From assembly GCF_003610455.1 (NCBI RefSeq), contig NZ_RAQK01000001.1:2418001-2482000 (forward strand): a stretch of 64,000 nt of DNA, written 5' to 3'. Both the position numbers and the translations under genes were made by a program. Positions 1 through 9,537 of this stretch are shown here, in pieces; the first letter of the stretch is position 1; every line of letters starts with the position of its first letter. Under the pieces are notes generated by a model. The model was given only the letters and a program-made list of their open reading frames with translations, ran no database searches and was not told the origin of the DNA. The DNA comes from Sulfitobacter guttiformis. GTDB lineage: Bacteria; Pseudomonadota; Alphaproteobacteria; Rhodobacterales; Rhodobacteraceae.

Positions 1-191
1 TCACTCACTTGCGTGGCTTCGGAAAAAATGAGGCCTGCCGAGGCGCGCTGGTTATAGTAGAGCTCCGCCATGCTGCTGGGGGTACCATCACTCTGGGAAC
101 GGTTGCGCGTAAGTGGCGCCATGAGGACGCGGTTAGGCAACTCAAGATCGCCCAGCTTAACGGGCGTAAACAAATTTGAGATCGGTGTCAT
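1..191 (-). CDS. Old Yellow Enzyme family alkene reductase, N-terminal part (cut by window edge)
   Basis: Reading leftward from an ATG at 191, the first 63 codons run off the window edge. The peptide begins MTPISNLFTPVKLGDLELPN and continues with RVLMAPLTRNRS, the standard start of FMN-dependent NADH:flavin oxidoreductases of the NemA/Old Yellow Enzyme family, where the L-APLTR strand lies beside the FMN. Members of this family reduce activated C=C bonds of enones, nitro-compounds or maleimides with NAD(P)H; they are cytoplasmic. The catalytic His/Asn and Tyr residues lie beyond the edge, so substrate type cannot be judged. It lies 40 bp downstream of the aldehyde dehydrogenase on the same strand, so the two may be co-transcribed. 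Confidence 0.85.
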   Translation of the reverse strand, partial: MTPISNLFTPVKLGDLELPNRVLMAPLTRNRSQSDGTPSSMAELYYNQRASAGLIFSEATQVS

Positions 192-231
192 AGTTATCTC
201 GCTCTTATAAAGTTACGTGCGTTGCGGATGC

Positions 232-1611
232 TCAAGATGGCAAATAAATCGCCTTGGCATTGGTAAATTCCTTCATGCCAAAACCGCCATGCTCACGCCC
301 AAAACCCGAATCCTTTACGCCGCCGAATGGCATATTGGGGTCCGCTGCGCCGAACGAATTGATGCGGATCATGCCCGTGTCAAAGTGGTCTCGCGCCAGC
401 TTGATCGCTTTGTCTTCATCTTTAGTGAATATTCCGCCGCCAAGGCCGTACCGGCTGTCGTTGGCAATTTTCATGGCATCCTCATCATCTTTTGCGCGAA
501 TGATTGAGGCAACAGGGCCGAAAAGCTCCTCATCGTAAGCGGGCATACCTGGCTTTACGTCTGCCAATACGGTCGCGGGATAGTATTGTCCGGTTTCATT
601 CTTGGGATTACCGCCACACAAAAGGGTCGCGCCAGCGGATACGCTTTTGGTCACTTGCTCGGCAATAGTTTCAAACTGGCTTACGCTCGACAGAGGTCCA
701 AGCTGCGTATCGTCCTGAGCGGGATCGCCCATTTTGATAGCTTTCATCTGTTCGACGAAGGCTTTGGTGAAGACATCATATACAGCATCAGTCACGACAA
801 AACGCTTTGCCGAGACGCAGGTCTCGCCGTTGTTGTAGATCCGTCCCTGCACGCAGGTTTTTACAGCCAAGTCGATATCGGCATCCTCAAGTACAAGATA
901 CGCATCGTTTGACCCCAATTCGAGTACGGACTTCTTGAGATTTTTTGTAGCAACCTGACCAATATGGCGGCCCGCGTTATCGCTACCTGTCATGGTCACG
1001 CCGCGAACATGCTTGTGCGCGATAAGCTCGTCCGAAGTGTCGTGATCAATTATAATCACTTCAAAGAGGCCCTCGGGCAATCCCGCCTTGTCGCAAATCT
1101 CCTTCAGCATCAGACCGCTACCGGTACAGATCTCGGCGTGCTTAAGGACCACCGCATTCCCCGCAATCAGGTTTGCAGCAAGAACACGCACAGGCTGATA
1201 AAGTGGGAAGTTCCACGGCTGTATGCTATATATGACACCAATCGGGCAATGCGCCACGATCCCGCGCTTCTTTCCTCCAGAGTGTTTGCGCTCTTCATCA
1301 GCAAGAGCGTCAGGTCCATGCTCGGCACTGTATTCGAACAGCCTTGCGCATAGCTCCACCTCGGTTTTGCCGTCACGCAGCAATTTGCCCATCTCTTTGG
1401 TCATAAGCGCCGCCAACTCGTCGGAATGGTCCCGGATAGCTGCAGCAATCTTGTGCAAAAACGGGGCGCGTTCGCTGTGGGTTTTCGTTTTCCAATCAAG
1501 AAATGCTGCGTGCGCAGACTCTACTTTTTCGAAAGCGGCATCCTTTGTCATGATGTCGTAGTATGCGATTTTTTCGTCTGTCGCGGGATTGATTGTGGTG
1601 ATCTGTGTCAT
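232..1611 (-). CDS. NAD(P)-dependent succinate-semialdehyde-type aldehyde dehydrogenase
   Basis: A complete aldehyde dehydrogenase of 459 residues when started at the ATG at 1611, which has GAAAGG six bases before it; an in-frame ATG 27 bases further upstream has no such site. Visible family motifs are PWNF (about residue 132), LKHAE for cofactor binding (Lys157), ELGSND with the general-base Glu231, NNGETC with the nucleophile Cys265, and a C-terminal MPFGGVKDSGFGRE loop. Length and motifs match the Sad/YneI group, which oxidises succinate semialdehyde to succinate in GABA or related catabolism. Exact substrate is an inference; other short-chain aldehydes are possible. The gene upstream in the same direction is absent, and an Old Yellow Enzyme gene follows. 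Confidence 0.9.
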   Translation of the reverse strand: MTQITTINPATDEKIAYYDIMTKDAAFEKVESAHAAFLDWKTKTHSERAPFLHKIAAAIRDHSDELAALMTKEMGKLLRDGKTEVELCARLFEYSAEHGPDALADEERKHSGGKKRGIVAHCPIGVIYSIQPWNFPLYQPVRVLAANLIAGNAVVLKHAEICTGSGLMLKEICDKAGLPEGLFEVIIIDHDTSDELIAHKHVRGVTMTGSDNAGRHIGQVATKNLKKSVLELGSNDAYLVLEDADIDLAVKTCVQGRIYNNGETCVSAKRFVVTDAVYDVFTKAFVEQMKAIKMGDPAQDDTQLGPLSSVSQFETIAEQVTKSVSAGATLLCGGNPKNETGQYYPATVLADVKPGMPAYDEELFGPVASIIRAKDDEDAMKIANDSRYGLGGGIFTKDEDKAIKLARDHFDTGMIRINSFGAADPNMPFGGVKDSGFGREHGGFGMKEFTNAKAIYLPS

Positions 1612-2097
1612 GGTAGGCCTTTCGGGTTCGTAAGACATTTAACACGGCGTGAACACGCACGCTTCATGAGCGTGGTGCTGCTATTTGTGCCGGCATTCGT
1701 TAATTAAACCTCCCGTACCCAGCAGTCGTTCCGCTCACGATGAAAGATATTCCTTCGAGAGACGCCTTGAAATCGAGGTGCAGCAGGCCACGTGCGGCCG
1801 TGCTAAGGATCTGTCTCAGAGCGAGCGGGCCGCGCAGGATGTGCCCTAAAATCTTGCCGTCCGCTGCGATGATCTTCGCGGCAAGTTTGCAGTAGCTCAA
1901 CAATACAGAAAGGGAACAGGGTGGTATTTTCTGCGCGGTGTAGACCTGAGCTTGGTACATTTACCCTGTAACTCTTCGGTTCTAAGTTATGAGTTTTCAC
2001 TTGGGCATGTGGTCGAACCAGCTTTTTCAACGCTCCCCCCGATAACGCTATGATGCACTAAGGCGGCTCCATACCGCCCATTGCACGAGAGCCTACC
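1612..2097. other. Non-coding stretch before the decayed transporter
   Basis: This 486 bp stretch holds no gene I can support. Two short minus-strand reading frames (1700-1960 and 1803-2030) overlap each other, lack a ribosome-binding site and resemble no family I know. A small hairpin (CACGCT/AGCGTG, 1658-1674) is present. The region may be leftover sequence from the decay of the neighbouring transporter, whose N-terminal third is missing, but I cannot see transporter-like hydrophobic stretches here. Confidence 0.5.
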
Positions 2098-3150
2098 ATG
2101 AACGCAGCGAGATCAGCCTTTTCGCTCCTGATGGGGCGATTGGGCCGCAAAGCCGGTTTCATCATAGGCGGCGTTTCTGCCATCTTTGGTGCGGCATTGG
2201 AAAAAATGGCGCTTTTTCCTTAAGCTTCGTATTGCTGTGTGTGGCGCCTATGGCCCTTGGGCCAGCGCTTTCGTGCTACCATTACTTTCGTTTTGCGGTT
2301 GCAGCAATTGTGAGCACTCAATGGCAGCCGCTTGCGATACTCCTGATGTTAACATCGGTGGTTTGGTGGCCGCGTTCGCGGGGCCGCACCTATTCATCAT
2401 CGCAAAAGACGCCTTTGCGCCAATCCCGCTGGCGGGTGCCTATGCTGCAATCGGTCAAGTCACTGTTGTTGGGCTTGCTGGGCAATTATTTGTGCGCATG
2501 CCTGAGGTCGTTGCTACGCCAAGGCAGGCCTTTCACAACCGCATCGCTGCGTTGTCGGTGTTGAGGCAGGGGCGCGTGCGTCGCACAATGGGACTTGGCG
2601 TTGTATCAATAGGCATGATGGTTTTCTCAAGGTGCCAACCCCGCTCGCTATGATCGGAGGGGGGCTGAGCGTGGACGCGGCGGGAAATGTGATCCGCTGG
2701 AACGTGGTGGCGATGTTCGCGCCAAGTTTTCTCACCGGATTTCTGATCAAGCGTTTCTGCGCCGAGCGTGTGGCCATGGCAGGTCTTTCATTGCTGGCAC
2801 TGGCGGCGGCGGTTGCGCTAAGTGGTCTGTCGGTGGATCATTCCTACATCTCGCTGGCGGTGCTTGGCGTGAGGTGGAACTTTGGCCTTATTGGCGCGAC
2901 CAGCATGTTGGCCACTACGGTACCAGTACATGTAACGGCGATGGTTCAGGGGGCAAACAATACCATCATCGCCCTAGTTTCGGCGATTTGCGCTTTTGCG
3001 GCAGGGGTAATTGTGGCGAGCTTAGAGTGGCCCGTGCTTGCAGGCATCGCCATGATAAGCTTGCCCGGAGCCATGGCGGCATTTGTCTTTTCGCTGAGTG
3101 CAGCATCGTTACGGGCGCGGTGGGTATCAAGGGTAAAGTGTATGCGTTAG
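2098..3150 (+). pseudogene. Decayed MFS transporter with several frameshifts and lost N-terminus
   Basis: The remains of a major facilitator superfamily permease are spread over three reading frames. Frame 1 from 2098 gives SLLMGRLGRKAGFIIGG, the loop 2-3 GRLGRK motif and the next membrane segment, then a stop at 2221. The frame starting near 2232 continues with membrane-segment-like sequence (FRFAVAAI), a third frame gives GGLVAAFAGPHLFIIAKDAF and more, and frame 1 resumes from 2632 with the C-terminal half (WNFGLIGATSMLA, VQGANNTIIALVSAICAFAAG). At least three frameshifts are therefore needed, and the first membrane segments before GRLGRK are absent. The piece 2632-3150 (172 codons) is the only long intact part and is unlikely to function. 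Substrate cannot be inferred. Confidence 0.8.
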
Positions 3151-3270
3151 GGCGGACACCCAAAGGAGGGCTCAGTCTTTGCCCGAGCGCAGGGCATGTC
3201 GTTCCATCGGTGTGAAATGTAAAACCTTGCGGGCGCTTTAGTACGTTCAGGACTGAAACACTTGCAAAGG

Positions 3271-3347
3271 TGGCGATCCCTTGAGGACTCGAACCCCAAA
3301 CCTGCAGATTAGAAATCAGCTGCTCTATCCAGTTGAGCTAAGGGACC
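3271..3347 (-). tRNA. tRNA-Arg (anticodon UCU), CCA encoded
   Basis: Read on the minus strand, a 77-base cloverleaf can be folded by eye: acceptor GGTCCCT/AGGGATC (one G-U pair), D stem GCTC/GAGC, anticodon stem GCTGA/TCTGC around the loop TTTCTAA, T stem TGGGG/CCTCA around TTCGAGT, discriminator G and an encoded CCA. The anticodon is TCT, reading AGA/AGG arginine codons. The third pair of the anticodon stem is U-U rather than Watson-Crick. It lies between the decayed transporter and a glycosyltransferase gene. Confidence 0.93.
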
Positions 3348-3401
3348 GCTGCGGCTGTATATGCGCGATGCAGACAGGGCCATCAAGGGGGGTGTGTGTA
3401 A

Positions 3402-4268
3402 TTACAGGCTACGAAACCACTCGGGCAGTGTGGTACGGCAGACATAATTGATGAAGGGCGGCTTAACGATGCCGCGCTTTGGGTCGCGCACGGGGTTTTC
3501 GCGGATTTGGGCATAGCCGAGTCCTTTTGCCTCGTCCCACGGCAATTCGTTGGCCGCGGCCGTTTTGCGGAAAAAGCGCGCTGCGTGGAAGCCGGGGTTG
3601 GACCAGCCGTTCACGCTCCATTCCTCGCCCACGCTGTCTGCCACAGATTGCCGCACAGCGTTTGTATCCGCCAGAGCGGCCAGATTTGCGTGCTTGAGAT
3701 GAACAAAAAAGACATCCTCCGGCATCTCGAAGGGGAAATCAGCGGTTTTTCGGTAGCCACAGAACACCCCGTGCCAGCGTAATGGGATAGCTTTGCGCAC
3801 CGCCCATGCCTTGCTGTAATTGCCTGTCACGCATGCAGTACTGCGATGTGCCAGCGCCATATCCGTCGGGTCGAGCGGTTTGTCGCCCTCTACCTCAGCC
3901 AGATTGAGGCCTAGAGCGAACAGTGCCGGAGCATTAGTTGTTTTGAACATCTCCTCGAAGGAACTGTAGGTGTTGGGATTCAGGCAAACCAATTCGTCTG
4001 CGTCGGTTTGGATCACCCAATCGTATAGATTTCCCAGCCCCGACTGGATCCCGTTGATCACCCGAAGGCGCACGCGGTCAAAATTCTTGAGCTGCTCGCG
4101 CGGGATAGTGATTATACTGGCGTCGGGGCAGATTTTTGCAATCTCGGGATCAAATCCGTGCGAAATGACATAGAGGTTTCGCGCACCCAGATATTTGGAA
4201 TAATGGCGGTACCATTGGTCCAAGGCCCAGTAGTCGCGGTAGACCATCGTGATGGCGCAGATTTTCAT
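3402..4268 (-). CDS. Glycosyltransferase family 2-like protein
   Basis: Started at the ATG at 4268 (GAGGA seven bases upstream), the protein has 288 residues and begins MKICAITMVYRDYWALDQWY, the first strand of a GT-A fold (Glyco_tranf_2_4 type). The QTDADELV segment supplies the DxD motif that binds the metal and nucleotide-sugar. The family is typically used for surface polysaccharide or glycan decoration; acceptor and donor are unknown here. An upstream in-frame ATG (4289) and a longer frame reaching 4403 exist but lack ribosome-binding sites. It is divergent from rsgA, 148 bp apart, and not in an obvious polysaccharide cluster. Confidence 0.8.
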   Translation of the reverse strand: MKICAITMVYRDYWALDQWYRHYSKYLGARNLYVISHGFDPEIAKICPDASIITIPREQLKNFDRVRLRVINGIQSGLGNLYDWVIQTDADELVCLNPNTYSSFEEMFKTTNAPALFALGLNLAEVEGDKPLDPTDMALAHRSTACVTGNYSKAWAVRKAIPLRWHGVFCGYRKTADFPFEMPEDVFFVHLKHANLAALADTNAVRQSVADSVGEEWSVNGWSNPGFHAARFFRKTAAANELPWDEAKGLGYAQIRENPVRDPKRGIVKPPFINYVCRTTLPEWFRSL

Positions 4269-4416
4269 ATTTGTATCCTCGTCCGTCATTGGCGTAGCGT
4301 CCGCAGGCGCCGTGTTCAAGGAATTGCGCGCCAGCACGGTGAAAATCTCACTGAATGTGGTACCTGCGCTGATACAAAGGCTTGCATCGGCGCGATAGCC
4401 CACGCATCAGTGTTAC

Positions 4417-5451
4417 GTGCCGGATTTATTTGAAAACAGCGAACACTCTCTTGCCGCTCTTGGCTGGTCTCCGTTCTTTGAAGAGCAGCGAGACGCAGAA
4501 GAGGCGCATCTCGTACCTTTGCGTATTGCCACGGTCCATCGGGCACGGATGAGTGCGCAAGCACAGGCAGGGCGGGTCAAGCCGGTATTGCCGCATGGCA
4601 TGAAGACGACCGATTTTGCAGTCGGTGACTGGGTGCTGGCCGATCCAGAGACGGGCGTCATCGTGCGTCGTCTCGAGCGGCACGCGCTGTTGCAGCGCAA
4701 GACTGACGGTAGCCACATTCCCCAACTGATCGCGGCAAATGTAGACACATTGTTTATCGTGACCTCTTGCAACGACGATTTCAACCCCGCGCGGCTGGAG
4801 CGTTATCTGGCTCTTGCCAACGAGGCGCAGACAAACCCGGTCATCGTGCTGACCAAAGCAGACAAGATCGAAAATGTTGCACAATACGTCACTCAGGCCG
4901 CTGCATTGCAACGGGGGTTGGAGGTTGTGACCGTGAATGCCAAACTGCCTGATGCAGCGACTGCGCTCGCGCGGTGGTGCGGTGCGGGTCAAACTGTTGC
5001 GTTGGTCGGATCGTCGGGTGTGGGTAAGTCGACCTTGCTCAATACGCTGGCGGATAAGTCTGGTGACGAGGCCCAGCTGACGGGCGGTATCCGCGAGGGG
5101 GACGCCAAGGGGCGGCACACGACGACATCGCGCTCCCTTCACGAGATTGCTGGCGGCGGCTGGGTGATTGATACACCAGGAATCAGGACCCTGCACGTGA
5201 GCGATCTGGCTACAGGTCTTGATGTTTTGTTTGCAGAAATCACCGAGCTTACGCCGCTGTGCAAATTTCGCGACTGCACCCATGCCCACGAGCCAGGCTG
5301 CGCTGTATTAGCGGCTGTGAAAGCCGGAATATTGGATAGCGCACGGGTTGATCGCTGGCGCAAGCTCTCGGATGAAAATGCCGCCAACACCCCGCAATCA
5401 ACGGGCGCACGGGGTAATAAGTCTACAAAAACACCGCAGCGGCGGCGATAG
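4417..5451 (+). CDS. rsgA: Ribosome small subunit-dependent GTPase A
   Basis: A complete 344-residue circularly permuted GTPase that helps late maturation of the 30S subunit. Motif order is diagnostic: N-terminal OB-fold (VGDWVLAD around residues 69-76), then G4 TKAD (146-149), G1 GSSGVGKS (198-205), a RHTTT switch (233-237) and G3 DTPG (252-255), followed by the C-terminal zinc knuckle CKFRDCTHAHEPGC (about 282-295). The start is a GTG at 4417; the frame is closed just upstream by a stop at 4396, and there is no strong ribosome-binding site, so a slightly later start is possible. The C-terminus is basic (KSTKTPQRRR). It is followed by the edd operator region. Confidence 0.95.
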   Translation: MPDLFENSEHSLAALGWSPFFEEQRDAEEAHLVPLRIATVHRARMSAQAQAGRVKPVLPHGMKTTDFAVGDWVLADPETGVIVRRLERHALLQRKTDGSHIPQLIAANVDTLFIVTSCNDDFNPARLERYLALANEAQTNPVIVLTKADKIENVAQYVTQAAALQRGLEVVTVNAKLPDAATALARWCGAGQTVALVGSSGVGKSTLLNTLADKSGDEAQLTGGIREGDAKGRHTTTSRSLHEIAGGGWVIDTPGIRTLHVSDLATGLDVLFAEITELTPLCKFRDCTHAHEPGCAVLAAVKAGILDSARVDRWRKLSDENAANTPQSTGARGNKSTKTPQRRR

Positions 5452-5490
5452 GGTGGGCGCGCCCTTGTCAGATACCGCCGGAAGCGTTTA

Positions 5491-5504
5491 TGTTAGCGCT
5501 AACC
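5491..5504. promoter_or_regulatory. LacI-type operator palindrome upstream of edd-eda (CceR-like)
   Basis: TGTTAGCGCTAACC contains the perfect 12-bp palindrome GTTAGCGCTAAC at 5492-5503, 23 bp before the edd start codon. The form matches LacI-family operators, and the CceR regulator known from Rhodobacter sphaeroides represses Entner-Doudoroff genes and responds to 6-phosphogluconate. The match to CceR is from memory and is an inference; the regulator gene is not in this window. Confidence 0.75.
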
Positions 5505-5526
5505 TGACTGCGAGGAGGAATTCGTC

Positions 5527-7335
5527 GTGACCGTGAGCAAAACCTTGAGCGAAATCACCGACCGCATTGTGGCGCGCAGCGCGCCAAGCCGCTCCACCTA
5601 TCTGGCGCGGATGGAGATGGCCCGGCGCAAGGGGCCGTCCCGCGGTCACCTTTCTTGCAGCGGTCAGGCCCATGCCTTCGCAGCCGCTGGGCCGGATCAG
5701 GGCGCGCTGGCTATCGGGCAGGGCGGGAATTTGGGGATAGTGACAGCCTATAACGATATGCTGTCCGCGCACCAACCTTATGAACGGTACCCGGCGCTGA
5801 TCCGCGATGCTGTCCGCGCGAATGGTGGCACAGCACAGGTGGCGGGCGGCGTGCCTGCAATGTGTGATGGCGTGACACAAGGCGAGGCGGGGATGGAGTT
5901 GAGCCTCTTTTCCCGCGATCTGATCGCTATGGCGGCGGGAATTGCGCTAAGCCATAATACATTCGATGCGGCGGTGTTTTTAGGCGTCTGTGACAAGATC
6001 GTGCCGGGTCTTGTGATTGGCGCGCAAATCTTTGGTCATATGCCCGCTGTGTTCATCCCTGCCGGACCGATGACCAGCGGCTTGCAGAATGATGAAAAAG
6101 CCAAAGTCCGTCAGCAATTCGCGGCAGGCGAGGTCGGACGTGATGCGCTGATGGCGGCGGAAATGGCTGCCTATCATGGGCCGGGTACCTGTACATTCTA
6201 TGGTACGGCGAACACCAACCAGATGCTGATGGAGTTTATGGGTCTTCATTTGCCTTCGGCCAGCTTCATTAACCCCGGCGCGGAAATTCGCGATGCTCTC
6301 ACCATTGAGGCGGCGCGGCGTGCCCTGTCATTGAGTGATTTGGGCGATAATTATACTCCGGTGTGCGAGATATTGACCGAGAAGGCATTTGTGAACGGAA
6401 TTGTCGGGCTGATGGCGACGGGTGGCTCGACCAATTTGCTGATACACCTGATTGCGATGGCACGTGCGGGTGGCATCATTCTGGACTGGCAGGACTTCTC
6501 GGATATCTCTGACATTGTGCCACTGCTTGCGCGGGTCTACCCCAATGGCCTTGCAGATGTGAACCATTTTCACGCCGCCGGTGGCCTTGGATACATGATC
6601 GGGCAATTGTTGCAGGCTGGCCTATTGCATCCCGATACTCTGACGGTCGCGGGCGCGGGACTTCATCACTATACAAAAGAGCCGTATATGGAAGGGGCTG
6701 CGCTGGCGTGGCGGGAAGGCACTGCCGAAAGCTTGAACACAGGCATCCTTCGCCCTGCATCAGAACCGTTCCAGACCTCCGGCGGGCTCAAGCGCCTGTC
6801 AGGAAATCTTGGGACGGGCGTGATTAAGGTTTCCGCCGTGGATCCCTCGCATCATGTTGTCGAGGCGCCTGTGCGGGTGTTCCATGATCAGAACGAGGTG
6901 AAGTCCGCGTTCAAGGCGGGGGAATTCAACGGTGATGTGATCGTCGTCGTCCGGTTTCAGGGTCCAAAGGCAAACGGCATGCCTGAGTTGCACAGTCTCA
7001 CGCCGATGCTGGGGATTTTGCAAGGCCGTGGGTATAAGGTAGCATTGGTTACCGACGGGCGAATGTCGGGGGCGTCGGGCAAGGTGCCCGCTGCGATCCA
7101 TGTCAGTCCCGAGGCGCTGGATGGCGGACCGATTGCCTATCTGCGCGACGGGGATGTGCTGCGCCTTGATGCGGTGGCAGGTACGCTCGCGATCGTGACA
7201 CAAGGCGTGCTCGATCGGGAGGCGGTGACCGCTGACATGAGCCACAATCACTTTGGAACAGGGCGCGAATTATTTGCGCCTTTCCGCAATGCTGTTGGAA
7301 CTGCCGATACCGGCGCCTCCGTTTTCGGGAATTGA
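5527..7335 (+). CDS. edd: 6-phosphogluconate dehydratase
   Basis: The 602-residue protein is the iron-sulfur dehydratase of the Entner-Doudoroff pathway, converting 6-phosphogluconate to 2-keto-3-deoxy-6-phosphogluconate. IlvD/Edd family signatures are visible: [19 protein letters not shown] near residue 115, GVCDKIVPG near 155 and [14 protein letters not shown] near 520, including the cluster-binding cysteines; the length equals that of known Edd rather than IlvD. It starts with GTG at 5527 after a strong GAGGAGGA site. The gene is followed immediately by eda, and the palindrome just before it suggests sugar-responsive repression. Confidence 0.96.
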   Translation: MTVSKTLSEITDRIVARSAPSRSTYLARMEMARRKGPSRGHLSCSGQAHAFAAAGPDQGALAIGQGGNLGIVTAYNDMLSAHQPYERYPALIRDAVRANGGTAQVAGGVPAMCDGVTQGEAGMELSLFSRDLIAMAAGIALSHNTFDAAVFLGVCDKIVPGLVIGAQIFGHMPAVFIPAGPMTSGLQNDEKAKVRQQFAAGEVGRDALMAAEMAAYHGPGTCTFYGTANTNQMLMEFMGLHLPSASFINPGAEIRDALTIEAARRALSLSDLGDNYTPVCEILTEKAFVNGIVGLMATGGSTNLLIHLIAMARAGGIILDWQDFSDISDIVPLLARVYPNGLADVNHFHAAGGLGYMIGQLLQAGLLHPDTLTVAGAGLHHYTKEPYMEGAALAWREGTAESLNTGILRPASEPFQTSGGLKRLSGNLGTGVIKVSAVDPSHHVVEAPVRVFHDQNEVKSAFKAGEFNGDVIVVVRFQGPKANGMPELHSLTPMLGILQGRGYKVALVTDGRMSGASGKVPAAIHVSPEALDGGPIAYLRDGDVLRLDAVAGTLAIVTQGVLDREAVTADMSHNHFGTGRELFAPFRNAVGTADTGASVFGN

Positions 7336-7337
7336 AC

Positions 7338-7973
7338 ATGAAGAATAACACTGCCTATATTCGTGAGCTGGCCGCCCTCGCGCCCATTATTCCTGTGCTG
7401 GTGGTTGAGGATGTGGCCCATGCCGTACCATTGGCCGAGGCACTGGTGCGCGGCGGATTGCCGGTGCTGGAGGTAACGCTGCGCACGCCTGCGGCGCTCG
7501 GTGTAATTGCTGCAATGGCCACGGTGGCGGGTGCACGGGTTGGGGCGGGGACGCTCGTCACTATCGCAGACGTTGAAGCGGCCAAAGCGGCAGGAGCGAC
7601 GTTCGGGGTAACACCCGGTTCTCCAGTGGCACTTGTGGATGCGTGCCTTGCGGCGGGCCTGCCGCTGCTGCCCGGTGCCGCGACAGCAACCGAGGCAATG
7701 ACCCTGCAAGCCCGCGGGTTCGAGGTGTTGAAATTCTTCCCTGCTGAAGGCGCAGGGGGTATTAAAACGCTCAAAGGCTTGGGTGGGCCGCTGCCCGGTT
7801 TGTCGTTTTGCCCCACTGGCGGGGTCACGCCCGAGAATGCGCGCGACTATCTTGCGCTGTCAAATGTGGTCTGTGCCGGTGGAAGCTGGATTGCGCCCTC
7901 GAACCTTGTGAAAGCGGGCAAATGGGACGAGATCGAAGAGCGCGCCCGCCACGCCGCCGCCTTGCCGCGTTAG
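7338..7973 (+). CDS. eda: 2-keto-3-deoxy-6-phosphogluconate aldolase
   Basis: A class I aldolase of 211 residues that splits the Edd product into pyruvate and glyceraldehyde 3-phosphate. Hallmarks are EVTLRT with the catalytic Glu, GAGTLVT, and LKFFPAEGAGG with the Schiff-base lysine, followed by the phosphate-binding CPTGGVTPEN. I take the ATG at 7338, two bases after the edd stop; a TTG at 7332 that overlaps the edd stop is an alternative and would add two residues. Its 3' end overlaps by four bases with the convergent decarboxylase gene, so there is no terminator between them. Confidence 0.95.
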   Translation: MKNNTAYIRELAALAPIIPVLVVEDVAHAVPLAEALVRGGLPVLEVTLRTPAALGVIAAMATVAGARVGAGTLVTIADVEAAKAAGATFGVTPGSPVALVDACLAAGLPLLPGAATATEAMTLQARGFEVLKFFPAEGAGGIKTLKGLGGPLPGLSFCPTGGVTPENARDYLALSNVVCAGGSWIAPSNLVKAGKWDEIEERARHAAALPR

Positions 7974-9370
7974 GGTTTCACCAACTCGCACAGAACATCA
8001 TAGGCGGTGTTGATGTCGTCCTTTGAGCAATCAAACTGACCTATCTGGAAACGGATGACCACCGCGCCTTTGACCCGTGTCTGGGTAATATATATCCGGC
8101 CGTCATTATTGAGGCGCTCGACAAAGGCCAGTTGTCCTGAATCGTCGCGGCCCATCACTTTGAATGTGAATAGCGACAGGATGGGTTGTGTCACCACCTC
8201 GAAGTCGGGATGGGCATCCAGTCTTGCCGCCAGCGAGTGCGCCCAATCTACGTGATTACGGATGCGCGCGCGTAGGCCCTCAAGACCATAACTGCGAATT
8301 AGGAACCATAATTTCAAGGCGCGAAAACGGCGCCCCAACGGGATCGTCCATTCGGAATAATTGGTGACCGGCGCGCCTGCGGTTTTCAGGTACTCCGGCT
8401 CGATTTTGAGCGTGTTAATCTGGTGCTGCGGATCACGCAAAAACTGGACCGAGCAATCGAACTGCGCACCGAGCCACTTATGCGGGTTGAAGACGATACT
8501 ATCGTATCCCTCGACACCGGCCCAGAATTCATCGCGGTACTCTGGACAGATCATCGCTGCGCCAGCCCATGCGGCATCCAAATGGGTATAGAGACCTTCG
8601 GCTTTTGCAATTGCCAGCACGGGATGGTGAAAATCATAAGCGCCGATACCCGTACCGCCGGTGATTGCGATGATCCCTGCGGGGATGTATCCGGCCGCGC
8701 GGTCCTGTGTGATGCGTGCGGCCAGTTCTTCGGTATCCATCTCGTAGGCGTGGCCGCTGGTGCCATTGCCGATCTTCACCAGATTATCCTGTCCGATCCC
8801 CGCGACCCAGATGGCACGGTCGACGGATGAATGGACTTCTTGCGAGCAATATATTCTTAGACGCCCCAGACCAGACAGGCCTTCCTTGTTTCCGCGCCAG
8901 TTGAGCGCGATTTCCCGCATCGTCAGGACCGCTGACAGGGTTGCGGATGATGCACTGTCTTGAATAACGCCTTTAAACCCGTCTGGCAGGCCCAGCGCCT
9001 GACGCAGCCAGTCGATCATCACGCCCTCCATTTCCGTGGCTGCGGGAGAGGTTTGCCACAGCATGGATTGCGCGGCGATGGTGCTCACAAGCATTTCGGC
9101 CAGCATCGAAGGAGGGGCCGCATTTGCGGGGAAATAGGCAAAGAAGCGCGGGTGCTGCCAATGTGTGATGCCGGGCATAACGATCCGCTCGAAATCGGCT
9201 ATGATCTGTTCCATCGCCTCGCCCGCCTCGGGCGGCGTCACCGGAAGGGCGGCAGCAATATCGCCCTGTTCGGTTTGTGCGCGAACCGGAAGATCACGGA
9301 TACCCTTATGGTAATCAGCGGCCCAGCGGGCGATATGTGCACCCCAATGTTCGAATTCATCCCAGTTCAA
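7970..9370 (-). CDS. PLP-dependent group II (aromatic-L-amino-acid type) decarboxylase
   Basis: The 466-residue protein belongs to the pyridoxal-phosphate decarboxylase family of DOPA/tryptophan decarboxylases. The PLP Asp lies in THLDAAWAGAA and the Schiff-base Lys in FNPHKWLG; the N-terminal FFAYFPANAAP and the SATLSAVL segments are also typical. Likely reaction is removal of the alpha-carboxyl of an aromatic amino acid to give an amine, but tyrosine, tryptophan, DOPA or a non-aromatic substrate cannot be separated by reading. It is a single gene convergent with eda, with no pathway neighbours that point to a substrate. Confidence 0.88.
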   Translation of the reverse strand: MNWDEFEHWGAHIARWAADYHKGIRDLPVRAQTEQGDIAAALPVTPPEAGEAMEQIIADFERIVMPGITHWQHPRFFAYFPANAAPPSMLAEMLVSTIAAQSMLWQTSPAATEMEGVMIDWLRQALGLPDGFKGVIQDSASSATLSAVLTMREIALNWRGNKEGLSGLGRLRIYCSQEVHSSVDRAIWVAGIGQDNLVKIGNGTSGHAYEMDTEELAARITQDRAAGYIPAGIIAITGGTGIGAYDFHHPVLAIAKAEGLYTHLDAAWAGAAMICPEYRDEFWAGVEGYDSIVFNPHKWLGAQFDCSVQFLRDPQHQINTLKIEPEYLKTAGAPVTNYSEWTIPLGRRFRALKLWFLIRSYGLEGLRARIRNHVDWAHSLAARLDAHPDFEVVTQPILSLFTFKVMGRDDSGQLAFVERLNNDGRIYITQTRVKGAVVIRFQIGQFDCSKDDINTAYDVLCELVKP

Positions 9371-9537
9371 TGTGTGGCCCCTTTTCAGCGTGTGTGCTGG
9401 CTTTGCTATGTCTACCCGAAGGTAGGCGCATCACAAGATGCTGGTGCAGTTTCGCTCCGGTTTGATCTTGCGCCTGACGCGCAGCTTCCCGAGCGACTGC
9501 CCCTCGATTAAATTGGCATTCCCGAGTTGAAAAAGCT

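Noticed and set aside
1700..2030. Two short minus-strand ORFs before the decayed transporter
   Set aside because: They overlap each other, lack ribosome sites and resemble nothing known.
3151..3401. Genomic island or prophage boundary at tRNA-Arg
   Set aside because: No integrase, no direct repeat of the tRNA end and no phage genes are visible nearby; only a decayed transporter.
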